Shown here: positions 1 through 7,296 of the stretch, piece after piece | Position numbering within the stretch: position 1 is the first letter of the stretch | How the letters are laid out: the number at the start of each line of letters is the position of its first letter | Source of the DNA: Pseudomonadota bacterium | GTDB lineage: Bacteria; Pseudomonadota; Alphaproteobacteria; UBA2966; CAIVPW01 | Reading direction: 5' to 3' | Assembly (NCBI GenBank): GCA_027625125.1 | Contig: JAQBXG010000017.1 | Coordinates: 1-15,064, forward strand | DNA length: 15,064 nucleotides | Position numbers and translations under genes: made by a program | The notes under the pieces: generated by a model | Seen by the model: the letters and a program-made list of their open reading frames with translations, nothing else | The model's database searches: none | Told to the model about the DNA's origin: nothing

Positions 1-72
1 GAATGTCCGTTCGCCGACAAGCGGGGAGCGGTTCGGCCGCTGGTCGACGTGCCGCTGGCGCCCGTTCCCTGA
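1..72 (+). CDS. 3' end of an unidentified gene (truncated by window edge)
   Basis: Frame 1 is open from the first base to a TGA at 70-72, giving a 23-residue tail that ends in LVDVPLAPVP. The stop lies three bases before the ATG of the next gene, the spacing expected inside an operon, and the next gene has no clear ribosome binding site of its own, which suggests translational coupling. The tail is too short to assign. Genes that commonly precede this type of C-methyltransferase include sugar 3,5-epimerases and NDP-hexose 4,6-dehydratases, so one of those is a guess from context only. Confidence 0.45.
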   Translation, partial: ECPFADKRGAVRPLVDVPLAPVP

Positions 73-75
73 GCG

Positions 76-1326
76 ATGGCGTCGGAGGAAATCTGCCGCC
101 GCCGGGATACCTGCCGGTTGTGCGGATCCGGGCGCATGGCGACGGTGCTGGAGCTTGCGCCGTCGCCGCCGGCCAATGCCTTTGTCGGCGCGGCGGATCT
201 GGCCGCGCCACAGCCGAAATATCCGCTGGAAATCGGGTACTGCCGCGACTGTTGCCATGTCCAGTTGATGCACGTCGTCGACGCGGCCCACCTGTTTTCC
301 GGGTATGTCTATGTGTCCGGTACGTCGCCCGCATTTGTGCGCCACTTTGACGTCTACGCGGCGGCGGTGGTGGACCGTGTCGGTCTGGCGCCCGGGGATC
401 TGGTCGTGGAGATCGGATCGAACGACGGCACGTTGCTGCGCGCGTTTCAGCGTCATGGCATGAAGGTGCTGGGGATCGATCCGGCGCGAAAAATCGCCGA
501 GGCCGCCAATGCCGCCGGAATCGAAACCTGGCCGCGATTCTTTGATGCCGCAGCCGCGGACGAGGTGCGGAGCCGGTTCGGCGCGGCGAAATGCATCGCC
601 GCGAACAATGTCATGGCCCATATCGATGCGCTGGGCGACACGATCGACGCCGTTGCGGGGTTGCTGTCGCCAAACGGCGTGCTGGTGTTCGAGGTATCGT
701 ACCTGGCGGACGTGATCGAACACACGCTGTTCGACACGATTTATCACGAACATCTGGACTACCATTCGGTCGCGCCGCTGATTCCGTTCTTTCGCGCGCA
801 CGGGATGGAACTGGTGCACGTGGAGCATGTCGGCACCCATGGCGGCAGTCTGCGCGGCTATGCGGCCAACGCCGGCGGGCCCCATACGGCAAGCCCGGCG
901 GTGGCGGCGTTTGTTGCGCGGGAGCAGGCGCTGGGCCTGGATCGGGCGGAGACGCTGGTCGCCTATGCCGAGGCGATCGATGCCCTGGGCAATGAAGTGC
1001 GAGGGTTTCTGGACGACGTGCGCGGCCAGGGCAAGACCGTGGCCGGATACGGCGCCCCGGCCAAGGCGACGACGCTGATGCACCAGTTCGGCCTGGACGC
1101 CGACACGATCGCGTTCATCGTCGATGAAAGCCCGTGGAAACAGGGCATGTTCACGCCCGGGCTGCATATCCCGGTCGTCGCCGGCGACGAGATTGCGGCG
1201 CGGAAGCCGGACTATCTGGTGATCTTTGCCTGGAACTTTGCCGAGCCGATCATGCGATCGAACGCAGCGTTTCTTGAAGGCGGCGGGCATTTTGTTGTAC
1301 CGGTGCCGCGTCTGATCGTTCATTGA
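76..1326 (+). CDS. NDP-sugar C-methyltransferase, TylC3/TcaB9 type
   Basis: This 416-residue protein has the three-part layout of sugar C-methyltransferases (Methyltransf_13, Methyltransf_23, Methyltransf_14). The N-terminal zinc domain carries two CxxC pairs, C13/C16 and C56/C59. The SAM-binding motif VEIGSNDGTLL is at about 111-121. The family motif YHEHLDYHS (223-231) supplies the active-site Tyr/His region, and the C-terminal domain has GYGAPAKATTL at 325-335. Family members add a methyl group from S-adenosylmethionine to carbon 3 of a dTDP- or CDP-4-keto-deoxysugar, making branched sugars. The start is the first ATG after the upstream stop and lacks a visible Shine-Dalgarno, so coupling to the preceding gene is likely. 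The family call is firm. The substrate is not known, because the genes making its keto-sugar lie upstream of the window if they exist. Confidence 0.9.
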   Translation: MASEEICRRRDTCRLCGSGRMATVLELAPSPPANAFVGAADLAAPQPKYPLEIGYCRDCCHVQLMHVVDAAHLFSGYVYVSGTSPAFVRHFDVYAAAVVDRVGLAPGDLVVEIGSNDGTLLRAFQRHGMKVLGIDPARKIAEAANAAGIETWPRFFDAAAADEVRSRFGAAKCIAANNVMAHIDALGDTIDAVAGLLSPNGVLVFEVSYLADVIEHTLFDTIYHEHLDYHSVAPLIPFFRAHGMELVHVEHVGTHGGSLRGYAANAGGPHTASPAVAAFVAREQALGLDRAETLVAYAEAIDALGNEVRGFLDDVRGQGKTVAGYGAPAKATTLMHQFGLDADTIAFIVDESPWKQGMFTPGLHIPVVAGDEIAARKPDYLVIFAWNFAEPIMRSNAAFLEGGGHFVVPVPRLIVH

Positions 1327-1329
1327 GGT

Positions 1330-1503
1330 ATGACTGGAAAGAATGTCGTGCTGATTGCCCATGTGTTGGAGAAATTCGACCGCAACATCGGGAGTCTTGG
1401 CAAGGTCGCCGGAGTTTTTGCCGGCCTGCCGGTTCCGTTGGTTGGCGGGCGGCCGATCATTGATATCCGGATTCCGGCGCCGTGGGGCCGTCGTGTTCCA
1501 TGA
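1330..1503 (+). CDS. possible small protein of 57 residues, unknown
   Basis: An ATG three bases after the methyltransferase stop opens a 57-codon frame ending at TGA 1501-1503. The product begins MTGKNVVLIAHVLEKF and ends IRIPAPWGRRVP. It has a mildly hydrophobic middle but no clear signal peptide, membrane segment or motif. G/C at third positions is roughly 63 percent by my count, visibly lower than in the neighbouring genes, which argues against an established gene. The coupled position argues for translation. It could be a small operon peptide, the remnant of a larger gene, or a chance frame. I recognise no family. Confidence 0.3.
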   Translation: MTGKNVVLIAHVLEKFDRNIGSLGKVAGVFAGLPVPLVGGRPIIDIRIPAPWGRRVP

Positions 1504-1514
1504 ATTGCGTTGAA

Positions 1515-1539
1515 GCGAAACGCCTTCTTCGCGTTTCGC
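1515..1539 (+). terminator. terminator-like hairpin between methyltransferase and UDP-xylose synthase
   Basis: A perfect 9-base inverted repeat (GCGAAACGC at 1515-1523, GCGTTTCGC at 1531-1539) encloses a 7-base loop CTTCTTC. It is followed by the short T-rich run CATTTTG (1540-1546). The stem is strong, but the U-tract has only four consecutive T, so it may terminate weakly or act as an mRNA 3'-end stabiliser. Its position in the only sizeable gap of the left block suggests the UDP-xylose synthase gene can be transcribed separately. Confidence 0.55.
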
Positions 1540-1607
1540 CATTTTGCATCGGGGTGGCTGTGCCGGAACAGGCCGATCGTACGCTGAAAGCGGCTGCTTG
1601 AACTGAC

Positions 1608-1613
1608 GGGGGA
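1608..1613 (+). promoter_or_regulatory. ribosome binding site fixing a GTG start
   Basis: GGGGGA lies six bases before the GTG at 1620-1622 and supports that codon as the start of UDP-glucuronate decarboxylase. The next residues run straight into the nucleotide-binding fold, so little N-terminal sequence could be missing. Confidence 0.6.
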
Positions 1614-1619
1614 CTACGC

Positions 1620-2558
1620 GTGCCACGCACAATTACGGCTGTAACCGGCGGCGCCGGGTTTCTTGGATCGCACCTGTGCGAGCGGCTGCTGGCGGACGGG
1701 CAGGGGGTGTTGTGCATCGACAACTACTTCACCGGCACCCGCGAAAACATCGACCACCTGTTGGCGAACCCGCAGTTCGAGGCGATGCGCCACGACGTGA
1801 CGTTCCCGATGTATGTCGAGGCGGACGAAATCTATAATCTGGCCTGTCCCGCTTCGCCGGTGCATTACCAGTTCGATCCCGTGCAGACGACGAAGACCAG
1901 CGTCCACGGCGCGATCAATGTGCTGGGGCTGGCGAAGCGATTGAAGGTGCGGGCGTTTCAGGCATCGACCAGCGAAGTGTATGGCGACCCCGACGTGCAT
2001 CCGCAGCCGGAGTCGTACCACGGCAACGTCAATCCGATCGGGCCGCGTGCGTGTTACGACGAAGGCAAGCGTTGTGCGGAGACGCTGTTCTTTGATTATC
2101 ACCGCCGCCACGGGCTGCGGATCAAGGTGGCGCGGATCTTCAATACCTATGGTCCGCGCATGCACCCGAACGATGGCCGCGTTGTCTCGAACTTCATCGT
2201 TCAGGCGCTGACCGGCGTGCCGATCACGATCTATGGCGACGGCCAGCAGACGCGGTCGTTCTGCTATGTCGACGACATGATCGATGCCTTTGTGCGGCTG
2301 ATGGCGACGCCGGACGAGTTCACCGGTCCGGTCAATCTGGGCAACCCGACCGAAAACACGATGCTGGAGCTGGCCGAGGTGGTGTTGCGGTTGACCGGGT
2401 CGCGCTCGAAACTGGTGCATGCGCCGTTGCCCAAGGACGACCCGGTGCAACGGTTGCCGGACATCACGCTGGCGAAAAAGACGCTCGACTGGCGGCCGGC
2501 GGTGGCCCTGGAGGAGGGCCTCGAGCGGACGATTGCGTATTTTCGCACGATTCTGTAG
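1620..2558 (+). CDS. uxs: UDP-glucuronate decarboxylase (UDP-xylose synthase)
   Basis: This 312-residue extended short-chain dehydrogenase is the usual length for bacterial UDP-xylose synthases. It carries the NAD-binding motif TGGAGFLGSH at 9-18, the STSE segment at 116-119 and the catalytic YxxxK pair Y146/K150 in YDEGKR. It also has the UXS signature RIFNTYGPRMHPNDGRVVSN at 172-191, followed by GDGQQTRSFCYVDD. The family oxidises UDP-glucuronate at C4, decarboxylates it and reduces the keto intermediate to UDP-xylose, with NAD recycled; it acts in the cytoplasm. UDP-xylose would feed one of the glycosyltransferases in this locus. The start is GTG with a good ribosome binding site. The stop is a TAG in the same frame as the next gene. 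Confidence 0.95.
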   Translation: MPRTITAVTGGAGFLGSHLCERLLADGQGVLCIDNYFTGTRENIDHLLANPQFEAMRHDVTFPMYVEADEIYNLACPASPVHYQFDPVQTTKTSVHGAINVLGLAKRLKVRAFQASTSEVYGDPDVHPQPESYHGNVNPIGPRACYDEGKRCAETLFFDYHRRHGLRIKVARIFNTYGPRMHPNDGRVVSNFIVQALTGVPITIYGDGQQTRSFCYVDDMIDAFVRLMATPDEFTGPVNLGNPTENTMLELAEVVLRLTGSRSKLVHAPLPKDDPVQRLPDITLAKKTLDWRPAVALEEGLERTIAYFRTIL

Positions 2559-2582
2559 CAGGGCGCGCGGCGCGCGAGCGCC

Positions 2583-3749
2583 TTGACCCCCCACGTCGCC
2601 TTTCTTGCCCGCTCGCTGGACGTTGGGGGCGCGGAGGTGCAGCTTGCGACCCTGGCCCGGCGGCTGCACGAAGGCGGGGCGTTCTCGGTATCGGTACACA
2701 CGCTGTACGACGGCGGCGCGCTGGTTTCGCCGCTGTCGCAAGCGGGAATCCCGGTCGTCTCGGCGGGCAAGCGCGGCCGGTGGGATGCCGGCGGCTGGCT
2801 CGTGCGGCTGGTCCGTGGGGTGCGCGCCCGCAATCCCGATATCCTGCACAGCTATCTGGGGCCGCCGAACGTGCTGGCGGCGGTGCTGCGGCCGCTGCTG
2901 CGCCCGCGCAAACTGTTCTGGGGCCTGCGCGCGTCGGAGATGGACCTTGCCGCCTATGACTGGTCGTGGCGCGCCGTGACCGGGGCCGAGCGCCTGTTGT
3001 CGCGGGTTCCGGACGCGATCGTCGTCAATTCCGAGGCCGGGCGCGAAACGGCCGTACGCGCCGGGATGCCGGCAGGCCGCCTGCATGTGGTGGCGAACGG
3101 CATCGACGTGGAGCGGTTTCGGCCCGACCGCCGCCTGGGTGCGTCGTTGCGCGGCATCTGGCTGCGGGGGGCGCAGGGGCCGCTGATCGGCATCGTCGCG
3201 CGGCTGGACCCGATGAAGGACCACGGCACGTTTTTGCGCGCCGCACAGGCGTTTGCCGCCCGCCATCCCGAGGCGCGGTTCGTCTGTGTCGGCGGCGGCG
3301 ATGCCGCCTCGCTTCGCACCGAATCCGAATCGCTGCGCCTGGGGGACCGCGTCACCTGGGCCGGGGCCGTGTCCGACATGCCCGCGGCGTGGAACGCGCT
3401 GGACCTGGCGACGCTGACCTCGGCGTTCGGCGAGGGATTTCCGAATGCGCTCGGCGAGGCGGTGGCCTGCGGCCTTCCTGCCGTCGCGACCGATGTCGGC
3501 GATTCGGCGAAGGTCCTGGACGATCCCGCATGCATCGTACCGCCCCGCAATGCGACTGCGCTGGCGGCGGCTTGGGAGAAGGCGCTGGCCGCGCCCGAGG
3601 CGGAGCGCCAACAACGCGCCGCCGCCGCCCGCGACCGGCTGGCCGCCCGCTATTCGGTGGCGGCGATGATCGAACGGACCGCGGCGCTGTATCGCGCGGC
3701 GCTGGAAGAGGGGCCCGGCGAGGCCGGGGTCGGCGCTAGGGCGTCGTGA
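2583..3749 (+). CDS. glycosyltransferase family 4 (GT-B fold)
   Basis: This 388-residue retaining glycosyltransferase begins with the N-terminal GT4 pattern ARSLDVGGAEVQL (residues 9-21). The C-terminal nucleotide-sugar domain has GIVARLDPMKDH at 203-214 and the E-X7-E motif in FGEGFPNALGEA, with E284 and E292. It would transfer a sugar from an activated donor to the growing lipid-linked repeat on the cytoplasmic face; donor and acceptor cannot be read from sequence. The start is assigned to TTG 2583, because the frame is open back to the TAG of the decarboxylase with no ATG or GTG between. No good ribosome binding site precedes it, so reinitiation after the upstream stop is likely. Its last 14 bases overlap, tail to tail, with the end of the SGNH gene on the other strand. 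Confidence 0.88.
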   Translation: MTPHVAFLARSLDVGGAEVQLATLARRLHEGGAFSVSVHTLYDGGALVSPLSQAGIPVVSAGKRGRWDAGGWLVRLVRGVRARNPDILHSYLGPPNVLAAVLRPLLRPRKLFWGLRASEMDLAAYDWSWRAVTGAERLLSRVPDAIVVNSEAGRETAVRAGMPAGRLHVVANGIDVERFRPDRRLGASLRGIWLRGAQGPLIGIVARLDPMKDHGTFLRAAQAFAARHPEARFVCVGGGDAASLRTESESLRLGDRVTWAGAVSDMPAAWNALDLATLTSAFGEGFPNALGEAVACGLPAVATDVGDSAKVLDDPACIVPPRNATALAAAWEKALAAPEAERQQRAAAARDRLAARYSVAAMIERTAALYRAALEEGPGEAGVGARAS

Positions 3750-4809
3750 CCGGGTGTTGCGCCCGCCACTCTTCGAGCAGGAACCCGGCGATCCGCCGCG
3801 CCCCGGCCGGGTTCAGGTGGCCGTCGTAGGCGAAATAATACGCCGCCGGGTCGTCCCGCAGGGCGGCCGCGGTATCGACCACCGGGAGGTCACCCGCCGC
3901 CGCTTGCACCGCCGCCGCCGTGTCCGCCCAGGTGCCGCGCAGCAGGTCCTGGACAGGGTGCAGAACGTAGACCGTGAGCGCGAATCCCCGTTCCGCCGCC
4001 AGCGCCCGGAGGCCTTCGAACGCCCCGGACATCGCGGCGATGCCGTCGGCGAGTTGCGCCGCGCCTATGGCGGGCGAAAACCACGAACGGATCGCCGACC
4101 CGTATTGCGCGTAGGCGAGGCGCACCAGGTTCGAGTGCGCGAGCAACCACTGCCGCCGCTCGACCGCCCAGGCGACAGGGCCGGGGCGATCCGGTCGCGA
4201 CGCCAGTGGATCGCTCGCCGCCGGGGCCGAGGCAGCGCCGGCGCCCGCGACGCCCGTCTCGGCAAGCACATCCAAGAAGTCGTTGCCGGCCATGAACGAA
4301 GACGACATGGCCAGCACGAAAAGTTTGACCTCGGCCGGACGCCACGCCGGGTGGCGGTCGAACGCGCGCCGCAGGAGTTGCAGTTGCCGCAGGGTGCCGG
4401 TGCCGGGAAACCCGAGGTTGACGCAGGCGAGCGCCGCTTCGGCGCAGAAGATGGCGGCAAACGTGTCGCCGTCGGCCAGGCCCTGGCCGAACGCGAACGA
4501 ATCCCCCAGCACGATGACCTGTGGCGGTGTCGGCGCCGATGGCTCGCGGTAGCCGAGCGGACTGATGTTCGTCACCGCGTCGAATTCGGTCGACACCTGT
4601 CGGAAGCGGACCCCCGGACGGAACAGGTCGTTGCCGACGAAGATTTCGATGCGGTCGCCGTTCTGGTCCAGCATCTGTGTGCCCGGCGAGACCGGAAGCA
4701 GCCACCGCGAGGCGAATTCAAGCCCGACGACGCCGACCGCGATCACCGCCGCGCTGAGGGCGACATTGGCGGCGAGGTTGGTCAATCCGCGGCCTGGCGA
4801 CCGCGCCAT
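3736..4809 (-). CDS. membrane-anchored SGNH/GDSL hydrolase-like protein
   Basis: The 357-residue product has a short basic start, one membrane segment at about 12-34, then a soluble SGNH-type domain. Block I is VLGDSFAFGQGL with the presumed nucleophile S104. NLGFPGTGT (131-139) and GND (175-177) fit blocks II and III, and YDGHLNPAG (328-336) supplies the Asp/His pair (D329, H331). Relatives include esterases and AlgJ/AlgX-type O-acetylation proteins, so it could remove or transfer acyl groups on the exported polysaccharide. The membrane segment and charge suggest a periplasmic catalytic domain (inference). It is the last gene of the minus-strand operon, and its ATG shares one base with the stop of the carbamoyltransferase (TGATG). 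The exact reaction is unknown. Confidence 0.8.
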   Translation of the reverse strand: MARSPGRGLTNLAANVALSAAVIAVGVVGLEFASRWLLPVSPGTQMLDQNGDRIEIFVGNDLFRPGVRFRQVSTEFDAVTNISPLGYREPSAPTPPQVIVLGDSFAFGQGLADGDTFAAIFCAEAALACVNLGFPGTGTLRQLQLLRRAFDRHPAWRPAEVKLFVLAMSSSFMAGNDFLDVLAETGVAGAGAASAPAASDPLASRPDRPGPVAWAVERRQWLLAHSNLVRLAYAQYGSAIRSWFSPAIGAAQLADGIAAMSGAFEGLRALAAERGFALTVYVLHPVQDLLRGTWADTAAAVQAAAGDLPVVDTAAALRDDPAAYYFAYDGHLNPAGARRIAGFLLEEWRAQHPVTTP

Positions 4810-6644
4810 CAGTCCAGCTCGAACGCGTGCTTGTAATCCTGTCGCAGCCCGGAGTCCTGTGCGGCCTTGCGCAGCAGGCAGTTGCCGATGGCAAGCGTTT
4901 CCATTTCGGTGCCCATAAAGCAGCGGAACGCGTCTTCGGGGGTGCAGACGATCGGCTCACCGCGCACGTTGAAGCTGGTGTTGACCAGCACCGGACAGCC
5001 GGTGCGTTCGTGGAACGCCGTCAACAGCGCATGGAAGCGCGGGTTGGTTTCGCGATGCACGGTCTGGACCCTGGCCGAATAGTCGACATGGGTGACGGCC
5101 GGTATGTCGGAGCGCGTTTCGTTCAATTGTTCGATGCCGAATTTCTTTGACGCGCCCGGCGACGGGGCGTGCCGGTGGCGGGCGGCCACATCCGCGACGA
5201 TCAGCATATAGGGGCTGGGGCGGTCCACGTCGAACCATTCGCCGGCGTGTTCGGCCAGCACTGCCGGCGCGAACGGCCGAAAGCTCTCGCGGTATTTGAC
5301 TTTCAGGTTCAGCGACCGCTGCATTTCGGGCGAGCGTGCATCGCCGAGGATCGACCGGCCGCCGAGCGCCCGTGGGCCGAATTCCATGCGCCCCTGGAAC
5401 CAGCCGACGGCGTTGCCCGCCTCCAGCGCCGCAGCCGTTTCACGCAGCAGGTCGTCCTCGTCCAGAACCTCGAACACCGCGCCGGTGTCGCGCAGCCGCT
5501 GTTCGATTTCGTCCTGGGCGTATTCCGGCCCAAGATAGCTGCCCTGCATCGCGTCCAGCCCGTGCGCCGCGGTGCGCAGCGCTTCGCCGGTTTGATACCA
5601 GGCGGCGAGCGCCGCGCCGAGCGCGCCGCCTGCGTCCCCGGCAGCGGGTTGCACCCAGATGTTCTCGAAAGCGCCGTCCCGCAGCACCTTGCCGTTGGCG
5701 ACGCAGTTCAACGCGACGCCGCCGGCGAGGCACAGGTTGGACAGGCCCGTCTCGGTCGCCAGCCCGCGCACCAGCCGCAGCACGACTTCTTCGGTGACGG
5801 CCTGTATGGACGCCGCCAGATCCATGTCGCGTGCGGTGATCGGGTCTTCGGGCCGTCGCGGCGGACCTTCGAACAAGTCGTCGAAGCGGGCGTTGGTCAT
5901 TCGCAGCCCGGTGCAGTAATCGAAGTACTTGAGATCGAGGCGGAACGACCCGTCGCCTTTCAGGTCGATCAGGTGCTCGAGAATGCGGTCGCGAAATCGG
6001 GGTTGGCCATACGGCGCGAGCCCCATCACCTTGTATTCGCCGGAATTGACCTTGAAGCCGGTGTAGTAGGTGAAGGCCGAGTACAGCAGCCCCAGCGAAT
6101 GGGGAAAGTGGATTTCCTTTGTCATCGCAAGCGAAGTGCCGCGGCCGATCGCCGCCGACGTTGTCGCCCATTCGCCGACGCCATCCATCGTCAGGACCGC
6201 CGCCTCGTCGAACGGCGACGGAAAGAACGCGCTGGCGGCGTGGGACTGGTGATGTTCGGCGAACAGCAGGCGTTCGTCCCAGTCGAAGCCCGGGGCGTGG
6301 GATTTCAGCTCGTTGCGAAGCAGCGTCCTTTGAAACAGCTTTTCCTTGAGCCATACGGGAATCGCCATTGAAAACGAGCGAAAGCCCCGCGGTGCGAAGG
6401 CAACGTAGGTTTCGATCAGCCGTTCGAACTTGATGAACGGCTTGTCATAGAACGCGACATGGTCGACATCGGCCAGGCCGACGCCCGCCGCGCCCAGGCA
6501 GTACTCGATGGCGTGGCGCGGAAAGCGCGGGTCATGCTTGCGGCGGCTGAACCGCTCTTCCTGCGCCGCCGCGATGATCCGCCCGTCCTCCACCAGCGCC
6601 GCGGCGCTGTCATGGTAGAACGCGGATATTCCCAATATCCGCAT
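4809..6644 (-). CDS. O-carbamoyltransferase, NodU/CmcH/SxtI/TobZ family
   Basis: At 611 residues this is full length for the family, with both domains. The N-terminal Kae1-like domain starts MRILGISAFYHDSAAAL and has the metal-binding histidine motif HHQSHAASAF at 131-140, GEYKVMGLAPYG at 202-213, LAGGVALNCVANGK at 306-319 and D337 in AAGDAGG. The C-terminal YrdC-like domain has GWFQGRMEFGPRALGGRSIL at 414-433 and NTSFNVRGEPIVCTPEDAF at 555-573. Known members use carbamoyl phosphate and ATP to make a carbamoyl-adenylate, then carbamoylate a hydroxyl on a sugar or natural product. Here the likely acceptor is a sugar of the polysaccharide or its nucleotide or lipid precursor. It follows the DUF5989 gene by six bases and overlaps the SGNH gene by one, so the genes are surely co-transcribed. 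Confidence 0.95.
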   Translation of the reverse strand: MRILGISAFYHDSAAALVEDGRIIAAAQEERFSRRKHDPRFPRHAIEYCLGAAGVGLADVDHVAFYDKPFIKFERLIETYVAFAPRGFRSFSMAIPVWLKEKLFQRTLLRNELKSHAPGFDWDERLLFAEHHQSHAASAFFPSPFDEAAVLTMDGVGEWATTSAAIGRGTSLAMTKEIHFPHSLGLLYSAFTYYTGFKVNSGEYKVMGLAPYGQPRFRDRILEHLIDLKGDGSFRLDLKYFDYCTGLRMTNARFDDLFEGPPRRPEDPITARDMDLAASIQAVTEEVVLRLVRGLATETGLSNLCLAGGVALNCVANGKVLRDGAFENIWVQPAAGDAGGALGAALAAWYQTGEALRTAAHGLDAMQGSYLGPEYAQDEIEQRLRDTGAVFEVLDEDDLLRETAAALEAGNAVGWFQGRMEFGPRALGGRSILGDARSPEMQRSLNLKVKYRESFRPFAPAVLAEHAGEWFDVDRPSPYMLIVADVAARHRHAPSPGASKKFGIEQLNETRSDIPAVTHVDYSARVQTVHRETNPRFHALLTAFHERTGCPVLVNTSFNVRGEPIVCTPEDAFRCFMGTEMETLAIGNCLLRKAAQDSGLRQDYKHAFELD

Positions 6645-6650
6645 GCTCGA

Positions 6651-6800
6651 TCAGAAGATCGTGTAGATGAACGGTGCGACCGCTGAGCCCTGACTGAGAA
6701 CCACCAGGCCGCCGAAGATCACCATCATCACCAGGATCGGCAGCAGCCAGAACTTCCGGCGCACCCGCAAGAACTGCCAGAGCTCCTTCAAAAAACTCAT
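6651..6800 (-). CDS. DUF5989-family small membrane protein (49 residues)
   Basis: The product starts MSFLKELWQFLRVRRKFWLL and ends QGSAVAPFIYTIF. An amphipathic basic N-terminus (1-17) precedes one hydrophobic helix at about 18-36, and the QGSAxAPFIYTxF tail is the family hallmark I recognise from DUF5989 proteins. A strong ribosome binding site, GAGGA, sits six bases before the ATG. It lies 9 bases after the SxtJ-family gene and 6 before the carbamoyltransferase, the same company this family usually keeps. No function has been demonstrated as far as I know. Membrane anchoring or assistance of the carbamoyltransferase is an inference. It is short enough to be missed by automated gene calling. 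Confidence 0.9.
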   Translation of the reverse strand: MSFLKELWQFLRVRRKFWLLPILVMMVIFGGLVVLSQGSAVAPFIYTIF

Positions 6801-6809
6801 CACTTGTCC

Positions 6810-7244
6810 TCAGAATTGGCGGTGCATCGTGCCCGGTTCGGGGCCGGGCGGATCGCGGACAATCCAGTACGTGGCGGCGCCGGGATCCATCTTCAGGCGC
6901 AACGGGTCTTTGCCGAGCAACCGGAAGAGGATCGCCGTCGGCGTGACGGTGGCGAAAAACAACAAGCCCAGCACGATCGGCGTGGTCACCTTGCCGAGCA
7001 GCAGGCCGAACCTGTGCCATGCCCGGTTGAGAGGGTCAAGGGCGCGGGGAAACCCGATCGCGGCGACGAGAAACACCGTTGCGGCGGCCAGCCACCAGGC
7101 CCAGAGGCCGCTGTCGCGAAGAATCGCGATGCCGGCAAAGACGGCAAGCGCCGCCGCGAACACGAACCCGAAGCTGCGGTTGGAGCCGCGCTTGACCCCG
7201 TCGCGCTGGTAGCTTTCGTGGCTGGCGGCGTTGTCGTTCATCAT
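6810..7244 (-). CDS. SxtJ-family membrane protein
   Basis: This 144-residue protein has a soluble N-terminus to about 20, the conserved GSNRSFGFVFA entry (20-30), and three or four hydrophobic segments (about 25-42, 47-64 and 84-109). A C-terminal region, LLGKDPLRLKMDP, leads to ATYWIVRDP. This matches the SxtJ family named after the saxitoxin gene beside the carbamoyltransferase SxtI. The family also occurs widely in polysaccharide loci beside NodU-type carbamoyltransferases. The role is unknown; association with the carbamoyltransferase at the membrane is likely from context. Two adjacent ATG codons (7244 and 7241) could serve as start, and no clear Shine-Dalgarno separates them. It follows the Wzy-like gene by 69 bases and precedes DUF5989 by nine. 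Confidence 0.87.
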   Translation of the reverse strand: MMNDNAASHESYQRDGVKRGSNRSFGFVFAAALAVFAGIAILRDSGLWAWWLAAATVFLVAAIGFPRALDPLNRAWHRFGLLLGKVTTPIVLGLLFFATVTPTAILFRLLGKDPLRLKMDPGAATYWIVRDPPGPEPGTMHRQF

Positions 7245-7296
7245 CCGGCCGGCGGGTCTGGCGAGGGAGTGTTGTAGCCCCGCGGCGCGGCGACCC

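Noticed and set aside
1544..1572. Possible promoter TTGCAT with 17-base spacing before UDP-xylose synthase
   Set aside because: The -10 position reads AACAGG, which does not resemble TATAAT, so the match rests on one hexamer only.
2563..2576. CGCGCG-type alternating run before the TTG start
   Set aside because: Short G/C simple sequence; the two halves are too close to form a hairpin, and no function is indicated.
1614..3614. Open frame of 666 codons on the minus strand opposite UDP-xylose synthase and GT4
   Set aside because: It is antisense to two genes with complete motif sets, its product is rich in R, H, Q and P without domains, and long antisense frames are normal at this GC content.
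3754..6371. Long plus-strand frames opposite the SGNH and carbamoyltransferase genes
   Set aside because: Both minus-strand genes show full family motifs, and the opposite products are arginine-rich without domains.
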